Below are positions 31,732-39,699 of a DNA stretch of 64,000 nt, in pieces. The translations under genes were made by a program, and so were the position numbers. Source of the stretch: QHWF01 sp036848175. GTDB taxonomy: Bacteria; Acidobacteriota; Vicinamibacteria; Vicinamibacterales; CAVVIG01. How positions within the stretch are numbered: the first letter of the stretch is position 1; every line of letters begins with the position of its first letter. Under the pieces are notes generated by a model, which saw only the letters and a list, made by a program, of their open reading frames with translations, had not been told where the DNA came from and made no database searches. Location: contig DAIUKO010000001.1 of assembly GCA_036848175.1 (NCBI GenBank), forward strand, positions 1-64,000, given 5' to 3'.

Positions 31732-34179
31732 TCAGCGTTCCCTGAGAATCGAACTGGGCTGCAGGCGCGCGGCGCGGCTCGCCGGAAACCACGAGGCCGC
31801 AAGGACGACGAATCCGAGCAGCAGGGCGATGGCCGCGAAGGTCAGCGGATCGATGCCGTTCACGCCTTGAAACGTGCGCTGCAGCACGTGTCCCGCACCG
31901 AGCGCGAGCACGAGGCCGACCACGGCGCCGACGACGCTCAAACGGAAACCGCGGCCGAGAACCAGTCCGAGCACGTCCCTGGGCGCGGCGCCGAGCGCCA
32001 TGCGAATGCCGATCTCGGCTTGACGCTGCGCCACCGCTTGCGCGGCCACGCCGTAGACGCCAACCGCGGCGAGCGCGAGCGCGAGAATGCCGGCGGCGCC
32101 GAGCAGCGCCGCGATCGCTTCGAAGCCGAACATCGACGACTGCACTTGCTGATCGAGGGTCTGCACGTCGAGCAGGGCGAGCCGCGGATCGAGCCGCTGA
32201 ATCAGCGTCTGCACCGGCTCACGAAACGAGGCCGGCGAACCCGGGCCGCGAACGAGCAGCGTCACCTGCGGCTGGTAATTCTGCAGATACGGAAGGTAGA
32301 CGAACGGTTGCGGCGACTCCGACAGCGACAAGTACTTCGAATCGCGGGCGACGCCGACGACGACCTGCCATTCGCCGGCCGCGGAGATCTTGTGTCCGAT
32401 CGGATTTCGTCCCGGCCAGAACCGCCGTGCAAACGTTTCGTTGACGATCGCGACGCGCTGAGCGCCGGCGTCGTCCTTGATGCCGAAGTCGCGTCCCTCG
32501 GCGAGCGGGATCTGGAGGCTCTGCAGGTAGCCCGGCCCGACGAAGTTGTGATGGAAGATCATGTTCTCGTCGAGACGCGCGTCGTAGCCTTCGACCGCCA
32601 CGCCGGTTGACGGCGCCGCCGGACCCGAGAGCGGCGTCTGCCACGCGACGCTCGCTGCGGTCACACCGGCGGTCGAGCCGAGATCTGCGAGCAACTGATT
32701 GACAAACTTCGCGCCGCTCGCGTTGTCGTAGCCGGCCGCCTTGAGGTCGAGACCGGCGAGCAGCACGTGATGCGACTCGAAGCCGGGGTTCACGTCGCGA
32801 AAACGAAACACGGTGCGCACGATCAGCCCGGCGCTCAGCAGGAGCAGGAGCGACACGGCGATCTGCGTGACGAGGATCGAGTTGCCGGTCCAGTTCCGGC
32901 GCGAGACCTGGAATCCCGTTTCCGATCGCAGAATCGACAACAGGTTCACCCGCGAGACGCGGAGCGCGGGCACGAGTCCCATCAACATGCCGACGATGGT
33001 TGCGAGCACGAGCGAGAACAGGAACACGGGAGTGTCGAGGCCGGTGTTCAAGGAGATCGGATAGCCCATCGGCACCGGCGGCGCCTCGAGCAGACGCGTC
33101 GCCCACACCGCGGTCAGCAGTCCAAGCGCCCCGCCGAGCAGGCTCACGACGAGGCTGCCGGCGAGCAGTTGCCGAACGAGACGGCCTCGACCGGCTCCGA
33201 GCGCGAGCCGCACTGCAATCTCGCCGGTGCGCCGGCTCGCCAGCGCGAGCAGCACGTTGGCGACATTCGCGCAGGCCACGAGCAGCACGAGTGCGCCGAC
33301 GACGACCAGCATCGAGACCGCCGGCAGCAAGTACGACTGCGTGCCGAACGGCGATCGCCAGAGCGGGAACAGCGCCGCCCGCTCGGTGATCTGATCGTTC
33401 GGATACGTCTTCAGCAGCTGCGCACCGAGCACCGCCATCGACGCCTGCGCCTGCGCGAACGACGTGCCCGGCTTCAGGCGTCCCTGCGCGACGAGCCACT
33501 GCGTGTCGCGCTGCTCGAGGATGCTGCCCGGTCCAGCCTCGAACGAGTACGCCTGCGCCTGCATCGACAGCGGCACGAAGAGGTCGAACGACAAGCCGAC
33601 GATCGAGCCTTTGAAATGTTCTTCGGCGACGCCGACGATTGAAAACGGATAGCCGCTCAACAGAACCTTGCGGCCGACGACGTTCGGATCGGCATGGAAG
33701 ACGTCGTGCCAGAGCTCGAAGCCGATCACGACGACCGGCGACGCGCCGGGCGCGGCGTCGTCGCTCGGAAGAATCGGCCGGCCGAGAATGGTTTTCACGC
33801 CGAGCGTCTCGAAGTAGTTGCCGCTGACGAGCTCGCCCCACTGGCGGCGCGCCGGGCCGCCGTTCTCGCTGAAACTGAGCGGCGCAATCGCCGACGCTTC
33901 GAGCGACGCGAACACCGTGTTCATGTTCCGCAGATCGCGATAGTTCGGATAGGAGAGCGTGATCACTTCGCCGGTGTGGGTGCGGCTGCCGATGACGACG
34001 AGGTTCTCGGCCTGGCGCACCGCCGGCAGCGGCCTGATGATCAGCGCTTTGATCAGACTGAAGACCGCCGTATTCGCGCCGATGCCGAGGCTCAACGTCA
34101 GCGCCGCGATGCCGACCGTCAGCGGCGACTTCAGGAGAACCCGCATCTCAAAACGAATGTCCTGCCACAGTGCACTCAT
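31732..34179 (-). CDS. MacB/FtsX-type duplicated permease (ADOP family)
   Basis: An 815-residue membrane protein. The N-terminal helix and MacB periplasmic domain (LTVGIAALTLSLGIGANTAVF, AENLVVIGSRTHTGEV, SGNYFETLGVKTILGRP) are followed by an FtsX block (VLVVVGALVLLVACANVANV, LASRRTGEIAVRLALGAGRG). A second MacB/FtsX pair ends in QRQAEIGIRMALGAAPRDVL and the last helix. There is no ATPase domain and no ATPase gene beside it. This is the Acidobacterial duplicated orphan permease type, which probably borrows or lacks an ATPase. A link to export of the NRPS product is only positional. Confidence 0.9.
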   Translation of the reverse strand: MSALWQDIRFEMRVLLKSPLTVGIAALTLSLGIGANTAVFSLIKALIIRPLPAVRQAENLVVIGSRTHTGEVITLSYPNYRDLRNMNTVFASLEASAIAPLSFSENGGPARRQWGELVSGNYFETLGVKTILGRPILPSDDAAPGASPVVVIGFELWHDVFHADPNVVGRKVLLSGYPFSIVGVAEEHFKGSIVGLSFDLFVPLSMQAQAYSFEAGPGSILEQRDTQWLVAQGRLKPGTSFAQAQASMAVLGAQLLKTYPNDQITERAALFPLWRSPFGTQSYLLPAVSMLVVVGALVLLVACANVANVLLALASRRTGEIAVRLALGAGRGRLVRQLLAGSLVVSLLGGALGLLTAVWATRLLEAPPVPMGYPISLNTGLDTPVFLFSLVLATIVGMLMGLVPALRVSRVNLLSILRSETGFQVSRRNWTGNSILVTQIAVSLLLLLSAGLIVRTVFRFRDVNPGFESHHVLLAGLDLKAAGYDNASGAKFVNQLLADLGSTAGVTAASVAWQTPLSGPAAPSTGVAVEGYDARLDENMIFHHNFVGPGYLQSLQIPLAEGRDFGIKDDAGAQRVAIVNETFARRFWPGRNPIGHKISAAGEWQVVVGVARDSKYLSLSESPQPFVYLPYLQNYQPQVTLLVRGPGSPASFREPVQTLIQRLDPRLALLDVQTLDQQVQSSMFGFEAIAALLGAAGILALALAAVGVYGVAAQAVAQRQAEIGIRMALGAAPRDVLGLVLGRGFRLSVVGAVVGLVLALGAGHVLQRTFQGVNGIDPLTFAAIALLLGFVVLAASWFPASRAARLQPSSILRER

Positions 34180-34214
34180 GATTTTCTTTCAGCGCGATTC
34201 AACATCCCGGTAAC

Positions 34215-34232
34215 GCAGCCCTTCAGGGCTGC
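34215..34232. repeat. Perfect 8-bp palindrome in the divergent intergenic region
   Basis: GCAGCCCT-TC-AGGGCTGC is followed at once by GC-rich CCGGGCGGCCCTGCGCTC. It sits between the divergent permease and MFS genes (34180-34368). It resembles short interspersed palindromes more than an operator. No convincing promoter was identified in this 189-bp region. Confidence 0.5.
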
Positions 34233-34368
34233 CGGGCGGCCCTGCGCTCAACGTCGCAGCGCGATCGCAGTGTCCCACGTCTTCGCGCGGAGCGGATCCG
34301 ACCAAAAGGAGAGTAGCGCCTCAACCTGTGGATGGTTGTGAGTTCCCGCCGATGTTTCTAGATTCACT

Positions 34369-35799
34369 ATGGACATCGACATGGACTTTCTTTTTTCCAA
34401 ACGTACGCGCGTCTTCTTGATCATCTGGCTGGGCCAGTTCCTTTCGATCATCGGATCCGGCATGACCTCGTTCGTGCTCGGCATCTGGGTGTACCAGCGG
34501 CACTCGTCGACCGGACAGTTCTCGACGGTCGTACTCGCGGCGTCGCTGCCCGGGATCCTCATGGGTCCTTTCGCAGGCGCTCTTGTCGACAAGTGGGACA
34601 AACGGCGGACGATGATCCTCGCCGTGCTGGGTCAGGCGGCGGCGACGCTGGTGTTGTCGGCGCTCTTTGCCACCAATCGCATCGAGTCGTACTGGCAGGT
34701 CTACCCGGCCATCATCCTCATCGCCGTGTGCGGCGCGTTTCAGTGGCCGGCGCTGTCGGCGGCGTGCGCGGTGCTCGTGCCGAAGGAGCACTACAGCCAG
34801 GCCGGCGCGCTCTGGCAGCTGAATCAGGCCGCGGTGATGATCGCCTCGCCGATGATCGCGGCGGCGCTCCTGCCGATCGCGAGGATCGAAGGCATCGTGC
34901 TCTTCGACGCGGTGACGTACGCGTTCGCGCTCGGCTCGCTCTTCTTCGTGCGCATCCCGAATCCCGCGCCGACAACCGAGAGCGAAGACGCGGACGCCGG
35001 CGGCGGCACGGCGATCGCGTTTCTCCGTCAGGTCGCAGAAGGCTGGCGCTACATCAGATTGCGGCCGGCGCTGCTGCAGCTTCTCGCCTACATGCTCTTC
35101 TTCAACATCGTGCTCGACATGGTCCAGATCGTGGTCATGCCGCTCGCCGTCAAGGACGGAACAGCGACGCGGCTGGCGTCGATCATGGCGAGCAGCGCGG
35201 TCGGCATGGTCGTGGGCAGCGTGATCATGGCGGTCTGGAGCGGTCCTCGGAAAAAGATCGGCGGCGTCCTGCTGAGCGGCACGCTGCTCGGCGCGGCGCT
35301 GGCGGCGGCGGGACCGCAGCAGAATCCGCTCTGGCTTGCCGCAGCGTTCTTCTTCTTCGCGATGTGCATCCCGTCCGGGATGAGCAGCGCCGGCGCGATC
35401 TGGCTCAGCAAGACCGCGCACGATGTGCTCGGCCGCGTCACCGCCACGACGACGACGATGACGCAGCTGTGCTTTCCGGTGGCGTGCGTGATCGCGCCGT
35501 TCCTGACCGACCGTGTCTTCGTGCCGCTGCTCGTGCCCGATGGCACGCTCGCGTCGACCGTCGTCGGCGCGCTGTTCGGCACCGGTCCGCAGCGCGGCGT
35601 CGGTCTGCTGTTGACGGCGATGGGCCTGACGACCATCGCGCTGTCAGTCATTGCCTGGGCAAGTCCGCGCCTTCGCCGCATCGAAGACGAACTGCCTGAA
35701 ATGTCCACTCCGCCGATTGACATGTCTGTACCTGAGGCGTCGGCGGCGCCCAGGCTCGTCCTGGCCAGCCAAGCGGTGGCCGTAGGAGAAAACAAGTGA
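34369..35799 (+). CDS. MFS exporter of the NRPS-PKS cluster
   Basis: A 476-residue protein with about 12 hydrophobic helices. It carries the MFS motif between helices 2 and 3 (GALVDKWDKRRTMILAVLG) and an N-terminal helix with LGQFLSIIGSGMTSFVLGIW, resembling the macrolide/siderophore efflux group. The C-terminal tail of about 40 residues is hydrophilic. Its stop overlaps the MbtH gene start by 4 bp (GTGA), so expression is coupled to NRPS machinery. It probably exports the peptide product. No clear ribosome site precedes the first ATG; a second ATG lies four codons in. Confidence 0.88.
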   Translation: MDIDMDFLFSKRTRVFLIIWLGQFLSIIGSGMTSFVLGIWVYQRHSSTGQFSTVVLAASLPGILMGPFAGALVDKWDKRRTMILAVLGQAAATLVLSALFATNRIESYWQVYPAIILIAVCGAFQWPALSAACAVLVPKEHYSQAGALWQLNQAAVMIASPMIAAALLPIARIEGIVLFDAVTYAFALGSLFFVRIPNPAPTTESEDADAGGGTAIAFLRQVAEGWRYIRLRPALLQLLAYMLFFNIVLDMVQIVVMPLAVKDGTATRLASIMASSAVGMVVGSVIMAVWSGPRKKIGGVLLSGTLLGAALAAAGPQQNPLWLAAAFFFFAMCIPSGMSSAGAIWLSKTAHDVLGRVTATTTTMTQLCFPVACVIAPFLTDRVFVPLLVPDGTLASTVVGALFGTGPQRGVGLLLTAMGLTTIALSVIAWASPRLRRIEDELPEMSTPPIDMSVPEASAAPRLVLASQAVAVGENK

Positions 35800-36035
35800 G
35801 CGCTTCGAACGAAACGGAAGACAAGACCATCTACAAAGCCGTCGTCAATCACGAGGAGCAGTATTCGATCTGGCCAGCCCACAAGCCGAATCCGGCCGGC
35901 TGGCGCGATGCCGGCAAGACCGGCTTGAAGGACGAGTGCCTCGCCTTCATCAAAGAGGTGTGGACCGACATGCGTCCGCTCAGCCTCCGCATCAAGATGG
36001 CGGCGCGCGCGAACGAGACGGGCTCAATCAATTGA
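35796..36035 (+). CDS. MbtH-like NRPS accessory protein
   Basis: A 79-residue protein with a GTG start overlapping the MFS stop and an excellent ribosome site (AGGAG). All MbtH signatures are present: NHEEQYSIWP, PNPAGWRDAGKTG, ECLAFIKEVWTDMRPLSLR. MbtH proteins bind adenylation domains and are needed for their folding or activity, so this one probably serves the giant NRPS and perhaps the two-module NRPS. Its TGA overlaps the TTG start of the ABC ATPase gene (TTGA). Confidence 0.95.
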   Translation: MSASNETEDKTIYKAVVNHEEQYSIWPAHKPNPAGWRDAGKTGLKDECLAFIKEVWTDMRPLSLRIKMAARANETGSIN

Positions 36036-37021
36036 TTGCCGTCGCCGAGCGTCAACCAACGCCCGATGCGGTCGGACATGACGCGCCGGCGGTGCCGCTC
36101 GCGCTTCGCGCGACCTCGCTCCGGAAGCGGTTCGGCGAGATCGAGGCGGTCCGCAACGTCAGCCTCTCGGTACGCCGTACGGAGATCTACGGGTTGCTCG
36201 GCCCCAACGGCGCCGGTAAGTCGACGACGATTAACATCCTCAGCGGCTTGATCGAGCCGGACGAAGGAACGGCACAGATCGCCGGCCACGTCCTGGGATC
36301 GATCGAAGCCAAGCGCGTGATGGGTATCGTGCCGCAGGAGCTCGCGATCTACCCCGAGCTGAACGCGCGAGAGAACCTGTCGTTCTTCGGACAGCTGTAC
36401 GGACTCTCGGGCGGCGAGCTCAAGGCGCGGATCGATCGGACGCTCGAGCTCGTCAACCTCGAGAACCGCGCCCGCGATGCGGTCGGCACTTACTCCGGCG
36501 GCATGCAGCGGCGGCTGAACATCGCGGCCGGCATCCTCCACGAGCCGAAGCTCGTGCTGATGGACGAGCCGACCGTCGGACTCGATCCACAAAGCCGGCG
36601 CAGCATCCTCGATTTGGTGCAGAGCCTCGCGCTCACCGGCACGGCGATCGTCTATTCGACGCACTACATGGACGAAGTGGAGCAGATCTGCGATCGCGTC
36701 GGCATCATCGATCGCGGCGCGCTGCTCGTCGAAGGGACCGTCGACGAGCTCCGCCAGTCTCTTGGCGGCCGCGAGCTGGTCACGCTGCGTGGACTGTTTC
36801 AGCCGACGATGGTGCAGCTCGCGTTCGACGGCATGCACGACGTCGCGCTGGTGCGTGCGACCGACGATGAAGTCCTGCTGAATGTCGCGGGCGCCGCGGC
36901 GAGATTGCAGGCGCTGCTCGGAACGGCGAGCCGCCTTGGAGAAATCCGTGAAGTGCTGGTGAGCCGGCCGACGCTCGAAATGCTGTTCCTCAAGCTGACC
37001 GGCCGGGAGCTGCGCGAATGA
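36032..37021 (+). CDS. ABC-2 type exporter ATP-binding protein
   Basis: About 329 residues from a TTG that overlaps the MbtH stop; longer frames run through the MbtH gene and are not credible. Walker A GPNGAGKSTT, Q-loop GIVPQELAIYPEL, signature TYSGGMQRRLNIAAG, Walker B LVLMDEPTVGLDP and switch STHYMDE are all intact. The C-terminal domain of about 85 residues is typical of DrrA/NatA-like exporters. It pairs with the two ABC-2 permeases that follow (ATGA overlap with the first). It is likely to export the NRPS-PKS product or provide self-resistance. Confidence 0.93.
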   Translation: MIAVAERQPTPDAVGHDAPAVPLALRATSLRKRFGEIEAVRNVSLSVRRTEIYGLLGPNGAGKSTTINILSGLIEPDEGTAQIAGHVLGSIEAKRVMGIVPQELAIYPELNARENLSFFGQLYGLSGGELKARIDRTLELVNLENRARDAVGTYSGGMQRRLNIAAGILHEPKLVLMDEPTVGLDPQSRRSILDLVQSLALTGTAIVYSTHYMDEVEQICDRVGIIDRGALLVEGTVDELRQSLGGRELVTLRGLFQPTMVQLAFDGMHDVALVRATDDEVLLNVAGAAARLQALLGTASRLGEIREVLVSRPTLEMLFLKLTGRELRE

Positions 37022-38190
37022 CGCCGCCCATCGTCATCGTCGCGGCGCACCACCTTCGCCGGCTGGTCCGCCGGCCGGCACTCGTTCTGTTCCTGACGGC
37101 AGTGCCGTTGACGCTCGCATTCGTCGAATCGGCGGCGTTCGGACCGACGGCGGCAACCAACGGTGCGCCGCCGCCGGTGCCGGTGCTGTTCGCCGACGAA
37201 GATCGGTCGGGCGCTTCGCGTGCGCTCGAAGCGTGCGTGACCGACGGCATCGGCAAGGATCCGCTGGCGGTGACGAGCATGGACAGCCGCGCCGCCGCCG
37301 AGGCGGTGTTTCGTCGCGGCGACGACGCGGCACTGATCGTCGCGCCGGCTGGGTTCGAGCGCGGGTTGCGTGAGGGGACCGGCGCCGCCGTGAAGTTTTT
37401 TCCGAGATCGGCCGACGATGGCGGCGCGAACGTGGCGTCCGAGGTGCTCGAAACCTGCGTGGCGCTGGCGAATGGCACGTTGGCCGCCGCCGTCACACGT
37501 TCGGAAGGCATTCAGAAGCTCGCCGGGATCGGAGGTGCGACGACCAGGGTCACGGTGGACCGCCCACCGATGACGACCGGCGGCGGCGGCAACAACGGGG
37601 CCGATGTGTTCCTCGCTTCGATTTTCCCGGGTCTTGCGCTCTTCGCCATCTTGTTCATCAGCCAGGCGATGGCCGCGCTGCTCGTCCGCGACCGGACGCG
37701 CGCGATTCACTCGCGGATCTTCACCTTGCCCGTACGTCCGTGGGAAGTGTTCGGCGGCTCGCTGCTCTATCTGGTGTCGGGGCTGACCGTTCTGCTGATC
37801 ATGATGGGTCTGCTGGGCGGGGCGCTTCTTCACCTTCAGCTGCAAAGCACTCCGGCACTGCTGCTGCTCGGCGTCGGGTTCATCGTCTGCGCCGCCGCGC
37901 TTCAGTTGCTCATCGGCGCATCGGCGAAATCGGATCGCGGCGCGCAGTCAATCGGCGCCATTGCGGTGATGATGCTGTCGCTCGTCGGCGGCGCCTTTGT
38001 TCCGGTGGAGAACTATCCTCCGGCGTGGCGTGCGCTGGCGTCGCTGCTGCCGAACGGCGCCGCGCAGGCCGGGATGGTGCGAGTACTGACGGTCAACACG
38101 TCGGCCGCCGGCGTCGGCACACAGATCGTGACGATCTGGACCTGGGCGGCAGCACTCTCGGTCATCGCGTTCACAATACGGCCGCGATAG
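37018..38190 (+). CDS. ABC-2 type permease, first subunit
   Basis: A 390-residue protein whose ATG overlaps the ATPase stop (ATGA). One N-terminal helix (ALVLFLTAVPLTLAFVES) is followed by a large extracytoplasmic domain (FADEDRSGASRALEACVTDG) and a cluster of five C-terminal helices (FLASIFPGLALFAILFIS, LLYLVSGLTVLLIMMGLLG, LLLLGVGFIVCAAALQLLIG). This is the YhgE/Pip-like or ABC2_membrane_3 layout. It forms a heterodimeric transporter with the next gene, which starts 3 bp after its stop. Confidence 0.88.
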   Translation: MTPPIVIVAAHHLRRLVRRPALVLFLTAVPLTLAFVESAAFGPTAATNGAPPPVPVLFADEDRSGASRALEACVTDGIGKDPLAVTSMDSRAAAEAVFRRGDDAALIVAPAGFERGLREGTGAAVKFFPRSADDGGANVASEVLETCVALANGTLAAAVTRSEGIQKLAGIGGATTRVTVDRPPMTTGGGGNNGADVFLASIFPGLALFAILFISQAMAALLVRDRTRAIHSRIFTLPVRPWEVFGGSLLYLVSGLTVLLIMMGLLGGALLHLQLQSTPALLLLGVGFIVCAAALQLLIGASAKSDRGAQSIGAIAVMMLSLVGGAFVPVENYPPAWRALASLLPNGAAQAGMVRVLTVNTSAAGVGTQIVTIWTWAAALSVIAFTIRPR

Positions 38191-38193
38191 AAC

Positions 38194-39252
38194 ATGCCCA
38201 TCCTCGCTGTCTTTTGGAATGACTTGTCCTGTTATCTGCGGGACAAGCCTGCGCTGTTCTGGACCTTTGCTGGTCCAATCGTGTGCATCACGCTGTTCGG
38301 CTATCTGACGCAACCGCAGGCGGGGCCGGCGCCGACGATCACGTTGATCGATCGCGACACTGGCGCTGTCGGCGAGCGTCTGTCGCGGACGCTCGATGCG
38401 CTCGGATACAAGGTGCATCGCATGGTGACGGGCGATCCGAACGAGTGGCGCGTCGAAATCCAGCGGGATGGCCCTGGCTCGACGTCGCGGTCGCAGCCGG
38501 TGCGGATGACGCTCCAGGGCGGAGCGCAGGAATCGGCGCAGGAACGATCGGTCCGATTCGATCTGGAGAGCGCGCTCGCGCAGCTCTCGGTGCCCGTTGG
38601 ATCGTCCGGCGGCATCGAGATCTCCACAGGCCGCTCAAACGCGGCGCCGCAGCACGTGACGAGGGGATTTCAGCGGACGGTTCCCGCGTATTTGATCATG
38701 TTCCTGACGCTGAACCTGCTGGTCGCAGGGGCGAACCTCGCCGAAGACCGGGAGAACGGCAGACTCCGGCGCATGTTGACGTCGCCGGCAGGGAGGCCGA
38801 GCGTCATCCTCGGCAAGCTGCTGGCACGATTGACGGTCGGCTGGACGCAGATGGCGCTGATCTTCGTGACCGGCATCGTCGTCTTCCGCGTGACATTTGC
38901 GGCGCACCCGGTTCTGTTGATCGCGTTCCTCTCACTGTATGCGCTGGCCATTGGCGCCGTCGGCATTCTGATCGGGGCGCTCTTCCGCGATCCCGATCAG
39001 GCGCACACGTTCGCCATCTGGGCGACCATCGTGCTCGCGCCGCTGAGCGGCATCTCGTGGCCGGTGGAAACGATGGCGCCGCCGTTGCGGCTCGTCGCCG
39101 ACTGCCTGCCCATGGGCTGGGCGATGCGCGCGGCCAACGCGATGATGGCCTTCAACGCCGGCCCCGCCGAGATCGCCTGGCCGTCACTCGCCCTCGTCGG
39201 CCTTTTCATCTTCTCCTTCACGCTCGCCAGCGCCCGCCTGCGAGGGAACTGA
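38194..39252 (+). CDS. ABC-2 type permease, second subunit
   Basis: A 352-residue protein with the same layout as its neighbour: an N-terminal helix (FWTFAGPIVCITLFGYL), an extracytoplasmic domain, then five or six helices including YLIMFLTLNLLVAGANLAED, RRMLTSPAGRPSVILGK and IGAVGILIGALFRDPDQAHT. The REDxENGRLRRML-like loop contacts the ATPase in this family. It ends the transporter operon; a palindromic region of about 450 bp follows before the radical SAM gene. Confidence 0.88.
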   Translation: MPILAVFWNDLSCYLRDKPALFWTFAGPIVCITLFGYLTQPQAGPAPTITLIDRDTGAVGERLSRTLDALGYKVHRMVTGDPNEWRVEIQRDGPGSTSRSQPVRMTLQGGAQESAQERSVRFDLESALAQLSVPVGSSGGIEISTGRSNAAPQHVTRGFQRTVPAYLIMFLTLNLLVAGANLAEDRENGRLRRMLTSPAGRPSVILGKLLARLTVGWTQMALIFVTGIVVFRVTFAAHPVLLIAFLSLYALAIGAVGILIGALFRDPDQAHTFAIWATIVLAPLSGISWPVETMAPPLRLVADCLPMGWAMRAANAMMAFNAGPAEIAWPSLALVGLFIFSFTLASARLRGN

Positions 39253-39260
39253 GCGTGAAC

Positions 39261-39590
39261 CAGAGACGGAGTAACCGAGTTCACAAACGGAGTAACGGAG
39301 CGAACGGAGGACGAACGGAGGGTGCATTCGACGCGTGGGCCTGCGAAGCAGGCCCACCGCATGGTGGAGGTCGGCCACAGATACGAGTCGCACTCACGGC
39401 CCAGCGACTCGTATCTGCGGCCGATCTCCACCATCGGCGCCGCTGCGCGGCTCGCGTCGAATGCCTGATCCTCCCGACCACGACCGGCTCGACATGGCGT
39501 GACGTTCGGCCTTGCCCCGTTTTCTCCGTTCGTCCTCCGTTCACTCCGTTCCTCCGTTTGTGAACTCCGTTTCCTCCGTCACCCTCCGTT
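39261..39590. repeat. Nested palindrome of about 330 bp
   Basis: Outer arms: AACGGAG-rich repeats at 39261-39322 and their inverted copy at 39521-39590. Both contain GAGTTCACAAACGGAG and GAACGGAGGACGAACGGAG. Second level: GCATTCGACGCG (39324-39335) with CGCGTCGAATGC (39453-39464). Third level: a hairpin GGGCCTGC-GAA-GCAGGCCC (39337-39355). Inner arms: 39361-39391 with 39404-39434 (about 31 bp, GCGACTCGTATCTG near the loop). No gene is visible in 39253-39699 apart from the ribosome site GGAG at 39691. It resembles a non-autonomous palindromic element or a repeat insertion hot spot. Confidence 0.8.
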
Positions 39591-39699
39591 AGCTCCCCTC
39601 CGGAAAGGAGAGGTCCCACCCAACTCTCGGCCGGTTGTTGCACGTCCGGGACGAGCGCAGAGTAAGCGAACAGTCTGTGAGATTCGCACGGGAGATCAG

